Positions 50,043 to 62,877 of a stretch of DNA of 64,000 nucleotides are shown here, piece after piece. Location of the stretch: NCBI RefSeq assembly GCF_022965805.1, contig NC_133101.1, positions 1,550,001 to 1,614,000 on the forward strand, written 5' to 3'. The position numbers and the translations under genes are program-made. The notes under the pieces were generated by a model. It was not told the DNA's origin. It saw nothing but the letters and a program-made list of their open reading frames with translations, and made no database searches. Numbering within the stretch: position 1 is the first letter of the stretch; every line of letters begins with the position of its first letter. This DNA is from Primulina eburnea. Its lineage: Eukaryota; Streptophyta; Magnoliopsida; Lamiales; Gesneriaceae.

Positions 50043-50771
50043 TTTTCTCACTTCTCTCCCTTTAATAAAACCTCAGAATAACCTTTAATTTCGAATATAT
50101 ATTTAATGGATTGTCAAGAAAAAATATTTCAATTTTGATCTTTAAAAGTGCCCCAAAACAAGCAAGCTGGGCTACCATCTCGCCAAAAATTCGGTTTACA
50201 TTCACTTTATGTGAATTGTCATGAAGAACAATTGCTTTTCAATACTTTCTTACTTTTAAGTGGGAAAGACCTTAATTATGGGAGAAGACTCGGTGCCACC
50301 AAATGGGATTTTGACAAATGTTATTAGTATTTTTAAATATAAACATATTTTAATTGAGTATTAATAATGAGCTCGATTCGAAACTCAACGAAGTTTTGGC
50401 TTGAGTTAAGCACGAACTTGATTCGTGTTTAACTCAAGAAAAAAACTTATGTTTCTTGAAGCTCCATTGCGCACGTGTTAAAGCTTAACTTTCGACCACC
50501 TTTCAAAATTTTATTTAATTTATTCTACGAAGTAATAACAACCAATATTAGTCATACCGATTAAAATAACTAGCTCGAAATCGACGCGATCTTATACTAA
50601 CCAGGAATTAATGAAATTTTAAAAAAACGCTGTACGCGTAATTAGCATTCTAGAATCATTTGAAATGTGTTTAATCTGCATGATTTGTGGATATAATTCA
50701 AAACCATTTTAGTTTTTCGTGTGTCATGTAGTACGTAGCCACTGAATGACGTAGAAAACCTATCTTTAGTA

Positions 50772-50774
<3 letters not shown>

Positions 50775-50847
<73 letters not shown>
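50775..50847. repeat. (TA)n microsatellite
   Basis: An uninterrupted TA dinucleotide run of about 73 bp. Confidence 0.95.
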
Positions 50848-50853
<6 letters not shown>

Positions 50854-53800
50854 GAATTACGTGGTATATATAGCCGTTTATTTTGAATAATTTCGGTGTA
50901 GTTGTTGACCTTTATGCATGCCTTTATATTACGGGAACAATTGGAATGTTCAATAGTCAAATGTTTGTAATTACACACTCCCACTTTGTGGTACGTAGAT
51001 CAAATTTTTTGTCCTACCAATTTTGGTGTGAACGACGAGGCAACAGTTTATTAACATATATTTTATCTCATTTAAAGATCTGTTCAAATTTTACAGATGA
51101 TTAAAATTATAAATTATTGTGTTGTTTATGCATATTTGAATTTTAGCGAGTGAAAATATCACTGCCGAAAAGGAATCCAATACGGGATCAAAGAACGATT
51201 TTGTTTTCGGCTAAAAGTTCAAATTCTTAGACAAAGATATCACTGCCGCTTCCTCCCCCAAAAAAACCGCATTACTGTGAATTTCCTGAAAAATTCGATT
51301 CTCACTGTTCGGACAAAATATAACGTACCTCGCAGCATGGATAAACTTGAGACTATCCAATACATGTAATAACACTGTCTAGTAAACACAATTTTGTGCG
51401 ACATAACATCGAAAAGTATGGAAATCAATTCTTTACTGTTGGTCAACCTTCCATATTCATACGAAAGTTCCGAGATTGAGATATAGGTTTTGATACAATT
51501 TGAGTGTATTTGTTTTTTTTTTATTTTGAACGCGTACACTGATCACAGTGGCTAAAAGTCTTCCGATAAGGAGAAAAAGTCATGAAATTCCCATTGATTT
51601 TTCAATATGTTACTATAACTATATTCTTCTAGAACTGTATAGTACGTACGCGTCTTGATTGATGAGAGGTTGCATCAAAATTTATTCAGTCCTCGTGATT
51701 GTCTGCAATGAGCAAAAGTTTTTAAAACGATATAGTTTTCCCAATAAATTTTTTATTTGTACAGTAAAAGGAATTAAAAATGATTAAAAAAATAACAATA
51801 TTATATCTTTCATTCCTCTGAAGTTTTTATAGCATTTAAGTTTTTGTCCACTTTATTCTGAAACGTTCGGTCAAGCCGGATTCATTTTATATTTTTCCAG
51901 CCGGATTGACATTACTTTCTGGAAGAGAGGGATATGAGGAATTAAATAAAAAATGTTTGACCATAAACTACATTATAATATATCTAGTGAACCTAAAATA
52001 TTTCGAATCGAACGAGGGACTATTTTTGGTTTCACGGCTATTCATTCGTATACGTATCTATCAGCATGTAAACTAGTAAACGTTACGTTTCCTTGGGGTT
52101 ATTTGTGGACCAACGTTTAATTTTTCATATATTTTTTTAAAATTTTACATTTTAATTTATTGTTAATCTAGGAACAGAATAAGTTCACATTCCTAGATGC
52201 GACTTGCAAGTTCAACTAATCACGATTCTAGAACATATTTCTTGCGTCTCATGATTGAGTACAAAGAAACTCGGAAATTTAAATAAACGAGTCTTATGAA
52301 ACATTCAACACTTGTTAACAAGGTCGTACCTTTTATGAGGTTAAGGAGACCACCACCTCAGGGTTCAGTCTTTGAGGTAGTCCAACTTATATATTTTGAG
52401 TTGATGACCTGTTGAAATAAATTTTTTTTGTCCAATATTAAATAAAAAGAAGAGTAATCTAATTATTTTTTGTTTATATTTGATTAAACTCGATCTTTTT
52501 TTCCAATTCGGTTTGAACAATTTAAATAATATCAAGAGATTTGGGATACTTGTTGAGTTTGAAAAAGTTAACGAGTTAGTCTTTAACTATTTTGATGAAA
52601 TATTGTATATAACTTCAACAATTTTTTTAAGATGATACACTGTTTGACAAAATCGAATGATTTATTTCTAAATGCTTATATTACCTATACGATTTTGTTA
52701 ACTATCCTAATAACAGTTGCATAAGTAGAAAGAAGCTTATTGAAATTGAAGTTAATAAACACTTATCTTCGATCAATAATGTCACAAAATAGACTAAATG
52801 ATATAGATATGCTGTTAATTGAGAAAGAAATGATCCGAAAACTGGATTATACAAATTTGATATATATTTTCCTCTAAAATACCTAGAAATTATTATTATG
52901 TAATTATTTCAAATATTTATTGACTTGTTTTTTTGTGTAATATATTGTTTCTTGTGTATTTATTATATTTATTATTTGCCAACTGAATTTTAGTATTATT
53001 TATAGCAACAAGATAACACATTTTTAAATTTTTGCTTTAAGTCCCATCGAACACTGGTATGGCTATACACGTGTAAAGTAACATGTAGTCTATACTATAC
53101 ATTTATTTATTATTGAGTAAGGAAGATTGAGATTGGCTAGCCCCAAGGGAGATTGGTGATCGAATGACCACTGATCTCATAATCTGGGGGATAAAAATTC
53201 CAATGAAAATTGGTGCTCCTCATTTTAAAAATATCTATAATGTGTTTTGGAATAAAATTCGGAAATCTCGTCGTACTGCTGATCGATCTATTCGTGCATA
53301 CGACGCTTTCTTGTGGCTAATTGTGGTCCAATTATTGAGGTTTATTTCTTTTTCTGTGTAGAGAAAATACCCTGTTAATATGGGAACATACACATCCACA
53401 TGCATTTGTAGATGCGAGTCCAGCTATTCACGGTTCTAGAGTTTCTTGCATCCCGGACACTTCATATAAATTGACGTTTCAATTTAATTATTTCATGATG
53501 CAATGTTTTGAGAGATTTTGATACATAGCAAATTCGAAAAGCACTGAAATCCTGAGAATTGAATGATGGAAGAACAAGAAATAGAGCAAAAAAATGAATA
53601 ATCGAATCATAGAGAAGAGTTTAATGTAATCTTTTAATATTATATATATATATATATGATTAATTAATTGAAAAGAAAAGCGTAGTTGTCAAATGTCAAC
53701 GAACAAAAATTTGATGCATTCCTTTTGACTTCCAACGAAGCAAATCCTCAGTATTCCCACGAGAACGTTATTCCAGATCATCCTTCTTTGGACAGCTTAT

Positions 53801-54586
53801 AGCATCGTGTGAATGATAATCAGATTCCATGTCTGGAAAATTACCTTTTAGTCCTGTATTTTTCAGTTTTAATTCCTTATAATAATTTAATTTATAGTAT
53901 TAAAACCCTAGCTCTATTTTTTTTTTTCAATTTTAATAATTTTTTTTACAGAAAAATTAGTCAATAACCGGACAATGTTTATTTGACAACCACACATGCT
54001 GACATCTCTATATGTATATAAAAGTAAAATTATTGTTATATATAGTAGGTTCTCGCCACAAACTTTATGCTAAAAAAAGAAATAAATATGAATTAATAAA
54101 ATATTTAATGATGTTATAATTTTCAATAGTATTATATATTTATTTAAACGTATCGATTTTGAAATAACATTAAACAAAAATAAATTTATATATGTAATTA
54201 TAATAATAATTTACATTAAAAGATAAAAATACAAATATTTATTATTTCACTAAATCAAAATTATTCGAGAAAGTTTAATCTACAATGACATACACAATAA
54301 TTAAGAACTATTCAAGTATTTACAATTCTTTTTATAGTTAATTAGATTAACTAAATAAATATTATAAATATAAATATAAATTATTATTTGAAAAGAAATA
54401 AAATATCTTAAAATTCTGTACAATTTATTTTTGAAGAAAAAAAATACTAACAACATTATTATTTTATAGTAATGTGTTACGATATATAAAAAAATTTAAA
54501 AATCAATATTCTAATTAATTTGTTTGAACATATTTACGAAAATTTAATGAAGATAGAAAAAAAATATACCTAAAATATTTTGAGTA
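50848..54586. other. Long AT-rich intergenic stretch, no gene seen
   Basis: ORFs here are short and without family likeness. Two short related patches, at about 52,160-52,255 and 53,380-53,465, share tagatgcga, cacgrttctaga and tttcttgc. (TA)n of about 20 bp lies at 53,638-53,658. Otherwise nothing assignable. Confidence 0.4.
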
Positions 54587-54705
54587 AGTCACGAGTGAGA
54601 TGATTTCACGGATCTATATGAAGTATAAATTAATATTTATTTATAATTCAGGCCGGGTAGAAGATTTCCTTCACAAATTGACTCATGAGACGGTCTCATA
54701 TTGTG
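54587..54705. repeat. GTGAGACGGTCTCAC family repeat, diverged copy
   Basis: From gtcacgagtgagatgatttc to actcatgagacggtctcata, with caggccgggtagaag in the middle. The ends keep the family's inverted GAGAYSRTCTC-like motif. Confidence 0.5.
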
Positions 54706-56185
54706 AATTAATTTTAATATCTTCTTATATTTAATAAAATAAAATGTATAAAGACATTATATATTTATGTCAATATTTTAAAAAATCATTTGAAAATGTA
54801 TTAGAGAATTTTTTTTAAAAAGAAAGAAATATAAAAAATATTTTTTAAAAAAATTGAGTGTAATATAAATATTCATTTATTTATTTATTATTATTATTAT
54901 TAGAAGTTTAATATAAATATTTTTTTAAATTTTCAAAAAATGAGTTAATTTTTTAATCAAAAATTTCATCGAGTAAATTTTTTTTTATTTTGTGAAAAAT
55001 AGTTATTTATTCTTTCAATTTTTTTATAAACAAATAATATATGTTTTTTAATATTTTTTATTAATAACAGTTCCACTCATTCAATATATTGAGTGCAGTG
55101 ATAATAATTCAATCTGAATGCATGATTCTTATTCATATTTGAATATAATCTCAAATGGTATAAAAAATTATATAATATTTAAACGCTCATGATATACCAA
55201 TGAACTAATAAATTGGGCATTTTGGGATTTTTGGAGGGAAAATGGCATATGTGACATAATCTGATTTACACCTAAACATAAAACATTGATTGTTAATTAA
55301 TAAATAAATTAAACCTAAAAAATATTTACACACAAGCAATTTTATTCACATAGGCAACATTAAATAGTAATTTTATTCGATTTTATTGTGCAAAAATGGG
55401 ATAGATTTTGTGGAAATTATGAATTCCGACTTTACGAAATTCGGTGAAAACGGAGCAAAAGTAAAAATAAAAACCAAATTATTGGAGTAAGACTAAACTT
55501 TAACAATGTACAATTCAAACGAAAAAACAATAATCAACTTATAGGAATATATACGTAGCCCGATTAAATATATGCACATGCATGGCTAGAATGAATTTAT
55601 GGGGCTTGGATCTGGTTATTTCTGAACAGGGGTCGGTAGCTGAATTTTTTAAGCTTACCAAAATGAGTCGTTTTAGTTACATTCTTTAAATATTTACAAG
55701 CTTGTATAATTATCAATTTTTTACATAGTACACATCAACATCTTTATCATTGTACGACTCTTCGAACATTCTTAAATTATCAACAAAACTTTAAGTTAAT
55801 TAATTTATATTTTCAAATGGCTGATATCTGATTATTTTGTGAACTATTGATTCTCTAATCTTTGTTAATATTGATTTTGAAAAATATTCCACATCTAATC
55901 AATTTTTTTATATAAAACTATTATTTCTCAGGAAAAAAAAAAACAATTTTTTGTAGTTAATTAGATTTAATAAATGATTAAAAATATAATTAGATGATCG
56001 CTCTCATAAATTTTATTTTGTGTTACATCGAGATTAATGTTAGAAAGATTATCATACACAATATAGAATCATCTTTATACAGAACCTCGGATTCCTAGAT
56101 TATTTTACGGGCAAGGAATGTCTTACAATAAGAAATTAAGAATTATTATTTTCTTATAATGTATTGTTTCACTCAATTATTCTAA
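54706..56185. other. AT-rich intergenic, no gene seen
   Basis: Very AT-rich with long A/T runs. No ORF or element end that I can support. Confidence 0.4.
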
Positions 56186-56464
56186 TTAATTGTTAATAAA
56201 GCGCATGATGATCAAGTACTGCTGCCATTTCAAAGATCCATCAACCGAACCGGTTTCCGCCAGCGCTAGACCATCGTCAACCACCAGTTGCACGGCCTTG
56301 AAAAGGATGGCAACATGGTTGCTGAGCGGAGTCTCGGTTGCATTCTTCGCCTCATTAGAGCAGTGTTCTTGTGTCCACGTCGCTACCAAAGACGTGGATA
56401 CGGATGGTGGCGGCTCGCCGTTGGTTCGTGACATCGGACTCCCGGGGAGTGACGTCATAAGCAC
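56186..56464 (-). CDS. Unidentified short ORF in a GC-rich island
   Basis: 92 residues starting MLMTSLPGSPMSRTNGEPPP, with SNHVAILFKAVQLVVDDGLA as its most hydrophobic part. I do not recognise it. Support for a real gene: the GC content jumps sharply against the AT-rich surroundings, many third positions are G or C, and on the minus strand catatataaccc lies about 45 bp upstream as a possible TATA box. Against: the opposite strand is also open (56190-56513) with a hydrophobic stretch of its own, and the length is short. It could be a truncated gene or the remaining exon of one. Neither strand shows a signal peptide I would trust. Confidence 0.4.
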   Translation of the reverse strand: MLMTSLPGSPMSRTNGEPPPSVSTSLVATWTQEHCSNEAKNATETPLSNHVAILFKAVQLVVDDGLALAETGSVDGSLKWQQYLIIMRFINN

Positions 56465-57163
56465 GGCCGCCCGTGTGGAGGAGGACTGTATTGTTGAAGT
56501 GGGTTATATATGATGATAACTAGCTATATGATTCCGTACATTTATGAAGTGAATGGGTTTCTGATGTTTATAGAATTCTATTCCATTTTAACAAAAATAT
56601 AATTTTTTTTCCTTAAATCGGTAAATCATTGGAGAGATTGATACACGAAAGGATGCTATACAAATTAAAATTTAAATGGCTGAAATTTTATTTTTGAAAA
56701 AATAAAATTTAAATTTAAGTTATAGAAAAAAATATCAATGCATAGAATAATATGTCTTATCCCATAGGGTGTTTTTTTTATTACATGATTAATAATTATT
56801 AATCATGGATGGAACCATTACTAGGATGTGGTTTTGTTGACGCTTTCTTGTACTCCACTCTAAATTATCCACACACACACACACAAAAGTTCATTTGTAT
56901 CTGAATTGATTGGACTAAATTGTTTTTCTCCCTCTCTATGTTTACCTGTCTATAACTATGTTGTGTATTATTGTAAAAATTTAATATTAATAATGTATCA
57001 TTTATTTTTTTGATAATTTTTATATTTTTCTTCGTAGAATGTTTAGGTGACATATACCACATCAACGTCACGTCGGATGCACAACAATTCCTCACCAAAA
57101 AATGACTAATTAATATGACATAGTATTATAATTAATAATTTATAAAACTTGGCTCAAATATTA

Positions 57164-57166
<3 letters not shown>

Positions 57167-57206
<40 letters not shown>
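57167..57206. repeat. (TA)n microsatellite
   Basis: A TA dinucleotide run of about 40 bp, upstream of the ARL2 gene. Confidence 0.9.
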
Positions 57207-57211
<5 letters not shown>

Positions 57212-57269
57212 ATTAATTAATTCTTGTCGTTCCAAAATAACTACACAAAATCAGATCAAATTCACTCCC

Positions 57270-57899
57270 GGTACCCAAATGATTAGAAAAGCCCAATTTG
57301 ACAATCAGGCTTCACGACCCGGATTCCAAAATAAAGATCCGACCCATATAAGGCGGCAAGATTCAGACAATATCAGCAGTCCTCGGTATCGGAGTAATTT
57401 CTCGGGACTGAGAGATCAGCTTGCTTGTTCGTTGATTGAGCAATTTTCCGGTAAAAGTCATAAACTTTTCTATCATTCTTATCATGCTTCAATGCGGATA
57501 GCTCTGAGTTTGTAAATTCTGTTGTTGCGTTCGCCAATTTTTTCTGATTTGTTTGTGTTCATTAGGAACTAGTCATGTTGCATTTCTGTTTAGTTCCTAT
57601 GGTCATGAGTGATGGGTTTGAAGCTAATAACTGTTTGATTAAATGCTTGTATGCGAAACTTGGGATCATATAAATTTGACCATGTGCAGGCGTAGCCTAT
57701 TTGTGCGGGGGGTGGGGTTGTGAAGATGGCGAAAAGAAGTGCAATTACTCGACCTGCCCATTGATTGGGCTGATTTGTGTTGGTCCTACTCTGAATTCAT
57801 TTTGTGACCTAATTATAAATCTCTTGGATCCTTTTGTTTTGCACGTGGCTCAGATTCAGAGTCCCGCTCAATTTTGCTTCACCAACTTGATAGGCAATA
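57270..57899 (+). promoter_or_regulatory. Upstream region and probable 5'UTR of the ARL2 gene
   Basis: A tataagg at about 57,347 is followed by GC-richer leader sequence to about 57,450. A possible 5'UTR splice donor, ttttccggtaaaag, lies there. The ORFs in this stretch show no likeness to anything. Confidence 0.4.
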
Positions 57900-59749
57900 A
57901 TGGGTTTACTCAGCATCATCCGCAAAATCAAGCGCAAAGAGAAGGAGATGCGCGTTCTCATGGTGTATGAATTCTGAACCCTCGTTTTTCATTTTTTTAT
58001 CGGTTATTCGGGAATTGTATGTTTATTTTATTAATCTTTTGATCTTAATGCTGATTATTTGTTTCTGTGTTTTGTTCACTTGCTGAAGGGGTCTTGACAA
58101 TTCGGGAAAGACAACAATAGTTTTGAAAATCAACGGTGAAGACACCAGTGTTATCAACCCAACACTCGGCTTCAACATTAAAACCATCAATTACCAGAAG
58201 TATGTTCTTATTGTAAGCTGTTAATTGTTGAAAATTTATGTTAGATTGATTGCATTCTTTTGATTTTTGCTTACATTTGATGCTAGTTCCCCAGGAAAAC
58301 GGTAAGGTTTAGTGTGTGATTAAAATTTAATGTGCTTATGGACAAACATGGTGTTAATTGTAGGTACACTTTAAATATATGGGATGTAGGTGGGCAGAAA
58401 ACCATTAGGTCCTATTGGAGGAACTATTTCGAGCAAACTGATGGGTTGATTTGGGTGGTTGATAGTTCAGATATTAGAAGGCTGAATGATTGCAAATATG
58501 AGTTGGATAATCTTTTGAAAGAAGAGGTATGTTCTCTCTATTACTTGATGGCTTTTAGTCCTGATGATATATTGGGTTTTATATTTTGGTTGGTTCCTGC
58601 ATTTTTTAGTTTTCACCCTTGTTTTTGTAACTGAAGTCCATAAAGTTATGGAAATTGGCATTTTCTTCAAATATTCGCCCAAAAAATGAGATTTTTTCCC
58701 TACTATGGTATTCTTGATGGCACCTTGGTATTGCTGATGTTGGATTACAGCTATTGCCGCATGTTGCCTTCCTAGTGATGCACAACTATTGTAAATATGT
58801 TATAAGGATGCAATAGCAGGCCTGCTTGAGTTGATAGATAGCTACCTTTGGCACGTGACAGCGATTTGCATGAAATATCATGGCTTATGTACTGAACCAT
58901 GCAAATCAGCAAATATTTTGGATTTGCATAATTTCTTGAGATTGTGTTTATTCATCAAAAACATCCTTGGATGCTGATGCAATACACATAGTTTGTTTAT
59001 GATGTTTGGTTAATAGGTTTCACATCCTATGGAGATGAACAGCCTCTAAAAATTAAAGAAAGAGCTCCCTTGATAGTGCATTTTAATCTTTCGCCCTTTC
59101 CCCAGCTTCTTTTCTTCAACACCTGATTTTCTGATATTTGCAGAGGCTATCAGGAGCATCATTGTTGATTTTTGCTAATAAGCAGGATATACAAGGTTCT
59201 CTGTCATCAGATGAGATAGCTAAGGTAGTGAGATGATGTATTGAAATTTAAATTCATTGTATGTTATTTATTTATTTGTTTGAAATGTTGATTTGTTTAT
59301 TGCATACATGAAACAGGTTGTGCTACTTTTCTTGTGAAATGTCTCGATGAAAATTAATTCTTTTGTAAAGTGTAGCCTCGCTTTAATGCCATCATGCGAC
59401 AAATAAAACAATGGATTAGATATTTTATTGCCCAATACTGCTCTTGTTGCTATTGACCTTTCATTCAACTCGTTGCTATTGACCTTTCATTCAACTCGCA
59501 TAGTTTTCTCTCTGGCACGATGGAAACAAATTTTTTACTTCACTATATGAAATTCTTTTAAGTTTCTGCATGAAATAAAATTTAATTTAAGTCTACATAT
59601 CCTTCATTCAGGTGCTCAACTTGGAATCAATGGACAAAACCAGACATTGGAGAATTGTGGGATGTAGTGCATATACTGGGGAAGGATTGCTTGAAGGATT
59701 TGATTGGTTGGTTCAAGATGTTGCCTCGAGAATTTACGTACTTGATTAA
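57900..59749 (+). CDS. TTN5: ADP-ribosylation factor-like 2 GTPase (TITAN5)
   Basis: The exons are 57900-57964, 58089-58199, 58364-58526, 59144-59224 and 59612-59749. All join in phase to give 185 residues, the length of plant TITAN5. The start [20 protein letters not shown] is conserved. Nucleotide-binding motifs are intact: G1 GLDNSGKTT, switch I Thr in [11 protein letters not shown]3 WDVGGQ, G4 NKQD and G5 CSAYTGEGL. The C-terminus is [17 protein letters not shown]2 acts with tubulin-folding cofactors in tubulin dimer assembly; loss in Arabidopsis gives titan embryo and endosperm arrest. It acts in the cytosol. The first exon is very short and the splice GT at 57965 completes a Val codon across the intron. 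A functional gene by all visible signs. Confidence 0.96.
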
Positions 59750-60320
59750 ATGATGCTCGGAGTTGGACCGAAGATGTATTTGCCAAGAGTTTTCCAAATG
59801 TATTAACATGGCTCTTTCACACTGTGTTGCATTATAACTATTTTTGCTAAACTAGAGAGTGTTGTGTTTACTGAAATTAACTCGATTGAGATTCTATGTT
59901 TTATGAAAGGTTTCCGTGGCAACCAAATGTCGTCTGCTTCATGTATTGCCCTAAAGAGGCCAAGAATCCAAAATTCACTCAAATATCAGTGTGCAATTCT
60001 CCAGTTGTAAATTTTGATTTAATCTTCGCGTTCGGAATCATCAGAACCTATACCCCAAAGAAGAAAACTAGGAAGAGAATTGAAATATCGCCTGTTTGAT
60101 GCTTATCTCATGTAACAGTTATATTTGGCTTTATTTGCGTCAAGATGTTGCAAATAAAGAGAGATTATTTATCTTTACAAACTACATATTTAAGATTAGC
60201 ACATGTTACCAACCAAATATTTTAGCGACAGGCGTTCCAATTCCTAGCGAAAACAATGAAAAGCCTTCCTAAGTCCAACAGCATATTTAAGCCTACATGT
60301 AGGAAAAATCAGGCATGTAT
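59750..60320. other. Convergent 3' flanks of ARL2 and uL23 genes
   Basis: Non-coding; presumably holds both polyadenylation regions. No other feature seen. Confidence 0.45.
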
Positions 60321-62877
60321 TCACAAGATTCTAATCTTCTTTGCAACATCAATGGCTTTATAACCTGGCCCGAGCTTGACGTAGGCTTTCTTCGCACCAT
60401 TGGGCAAGTTCAAGGTATTTACCTTCTCGGCCTTGATCTGAAACATAATCCTAACAGCATCTTTGACATCATTCTTGTCAGCACGTTTGTCCACGATGAA
60501 AACCAAAGTGTTGTTCTCCAACATCGCCTTCATTGCAGACTCGGTAATAATTGGATATTGAATAACCAAATGATGGTCGAGCTCCTTGAACTGAGATGCC
60601 ATACTGCTAAGTTTTCGTGGATCCTTTTCCTTCTTTGATGTTGTTCGATAGGATGCCACGGGATCTAAGTAATCCGGGAAGTCTATATTCTTCGATAAAT
60701 GAGACCAGACATTAGATTCATTGGTACTTTCAGCTGTGGTCATCACAGGGTGCGCCAAACAACATCCTAGAACGTGAGAGGACGATGATACAAAGCTCGG
60801 TGCTAGGTCCTACAATTAATAAGCAAAGAATAAAGTGCATGGTAAGATGGTCGCATATTTTCCGATAAATTTTGATTTTACAATGAGTGAACTAAAAAAA
60901 GAATCAACCATTTAAAATTACTTTCAAAAGCGTGCAACAGAACTGCTCATCTTTCTCCAGCTTTCGAATTAATGATATTACTCCCAACATTATGAATATA
61001 CGCCATTAACATATTCCAGAATCTATTCACCTAGTCCCATTTCTCTTTCAGAGAGGAAAAATCAAAAAAGGGAAAATCCATACAAGTACAAAGTGAAAGC
61101 GTTCCTCTTATTTTCTCCACCATGTTTCCGTAAACAAATATCAACATTTCAAGGATGGGTATCTGTTTTCTTCATGCTACATAGGATCAGTTTCGACGCA
61201 GAAATCATTAACTGCTTTTTCCTTAGTGAGCTCAACTTTTTCAAGTGCCTTTTGTTTTTGAAGTGCAACGTCAATTTTAATGTTTGGATGCAGTTGTAAT
61301 AAAGATCTTTTAATTTTTTAATGAAACAAACTAAGACGCGTACCCAGAAGCCATATCCTCCGGCATTTTGAAAATCCTTCTCCATTAAAACATCCACAAC
61401 TTTTTTACATCTTTTCTTTTAGAAAAAGGTTTAACATAGCCAAAAACATTATCTTGGAAGTTGGAATGCATAATACACAAAGATTAGAAGCTAATAAAAT
61501 CTCTGGCAAAACTACCACTGATTAAGCCTGGACCTACAATGCAGGCAAGGGCCTCAAGCCTACAAATTTTGGGGACCAAAATCTTAAAAATAATTAATTA
61601 TATGTTATGCTCATGAGCCCATCCAGTCAGCCCATGAATAATGTTAATGACCTATTCAGGATAGAGTTCACTTTTAATTTCTTAAACAAGTTGATTCAAC
61701 AAAATCGACAAATTCAACTTTCTTTCACACGTTGAACAAAACCAGAGGACAAAGGTCATTCAAATACTCCAGAGGGGCGAGAGAAAAGAAAGTAATTGAA
61801 GTAAAAAAATCTTCTCTTTCCACAGAACAAGCATATTCGGAGTTTGTTTTTTCAATATCTCAAATTAAATCGGATATTTCTTCTCTACTTTGAATGCTTG
61901 CAGAAAATATTTTGAATTCGAAGAAATATTGCCTGAATTTTTTAGTTGATTTTAATTTAGCGGGATGATATTTACATGTATTGTGATTTTGGTGTTTTTT
62001 TTTTCTGCATTTAAAAGTTAGAAATATTTTAATATATGAATTGTTTTTTGCAGATTAACATTTAGAGTTTTAGCACACATGCCACCTACAAGAAAACAAT
62101 TGTTTGGAGGAGAAAAAATGAAGAAAAAACAAAAGGAAGATACTTAATTTAAGTGATTATGTACTGGTTCGAAACATAAATTTTATATTTTGTTTGGATC
62201 GTCTTGTTTTATTAGTATTTGATTATGACATATTGTTTTGAATGATATATTTTGTCCACATTTTATTTCTAAATTTCATGTTACACACACTCTTGTATAA
62301 CATCGATGAAAATATATATGATATCTAGCTTTGAGGGCACCATTTTTTGTGTTCTCCATGTCTCAGAATCTCAAATACAGATACCGTGCATGATAGTAGA
62401 AAAACGGGTTTAAAACGCAGTGGATACATTCCCAAGTCAACTCGTCTATGCCGGGGCCACCCATATTCTTATATTCATCTAATCACAGCAGGATCCAGGC
62501 AAGCCCCACTTAAGATGAAAAAGGTTTCAATTTTTAAACCTATATTGGAAAAAAACTCGCCGCTCGTCACAGATCCTGTTCTCCGAGTGTGCGTAATCAA
62601 CGAATCAAACAGGAAAAAAAAAACAACGCAAAAATGTGTCGCGTACACTTGAAACCAACCGGAACAGGCGAAACCCGACTATTGGAAGATCAGAGTATTC
62701 ATGATCCAATTCGACACAAACTGCCAATACCGATTTTTAAAATCAAAAGAAAACAAAATAAATAATAACCAGTACCTTCAACTTGAACGAAGATCCAGCT
62801 GAAAATGATACTTTCTGCTGACCGAACCAATTTGCAGGGCTGACTGCTGTCGATGAAGATATTGCAGAGGTAATCAT
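60321..62877 (-). CDS. uL23 (L23a-type) ribosomal protein with transit-peptide-like N-terminus
   Basis: Exon 1 is 62776-62877 and exon 2 is 60321-60809. The intron is GT..AG, phase 0 and about 1,966 bp; the product is 196 residues. The C-terminal half is eukaryotic L23a-like: YPIITESAMKAMLENNTLVF, IVDKRADKNDVKDAVRIMF, AEKVNTLNLPNGAKKAYVKL and DVAKKIRIL. The first 60 residues are MITSAISSSTAVSPANWFGQ, then QKVSFSAGSSFKLKDLAP and a Ser-rich stretch. They are rich in Ser/Ala and have no acidic residue until about position 35, which is what a chloroplast transit peptide looks like. The usual basic L23a extension is replaced by an unrelated segment (NVWSHLSKNIDFPDYLDP). In spinach the plastid L23 is known to be replaced by an imported eukaryotic-type L23; this could be a comparable case. 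The start and location are inferred. Confidence 0.75.
61530..62375 (+). mobile_element. Deletion derivative of a hAT-like transposon in the uL23 intron
   Basis: The left end region has aagggcctcaagcctacaaa and ttttggggaccaaaa, typical of a hAT family with GGGCC-type ends. At about 62,078 MPPTRKQLFGGEKMKKKQKE is the start of the family's coding region (relatives read M-P-P-K-K-Y...E-K-R-K-K), stopped at once. The right end has ttgagggcaccattttttg. Between these almost all the transposase is missing. The 3' part recurs at 25424-25630. No target duplication was identified. Confidence 0.6.

Noticed and set aside
53164..53361. 65-codon ORF as a possible organelle-DNA insertion
   Set aside because: The translation resembles no chloroplast or mitochondrial protein I recognise; no flanking organelle genes.
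57279..57970. Two ORFs upstream of and overlapping ARL2 exon 1
   Set aside because: Out of frame with ARL2; they lie in leader or intron sequence and show no family likeness.
62347..62652. 101-codon ORF in the uL23 intron
   Set aside because: It overlaps the right end of the hAT relic and has no family likeness.
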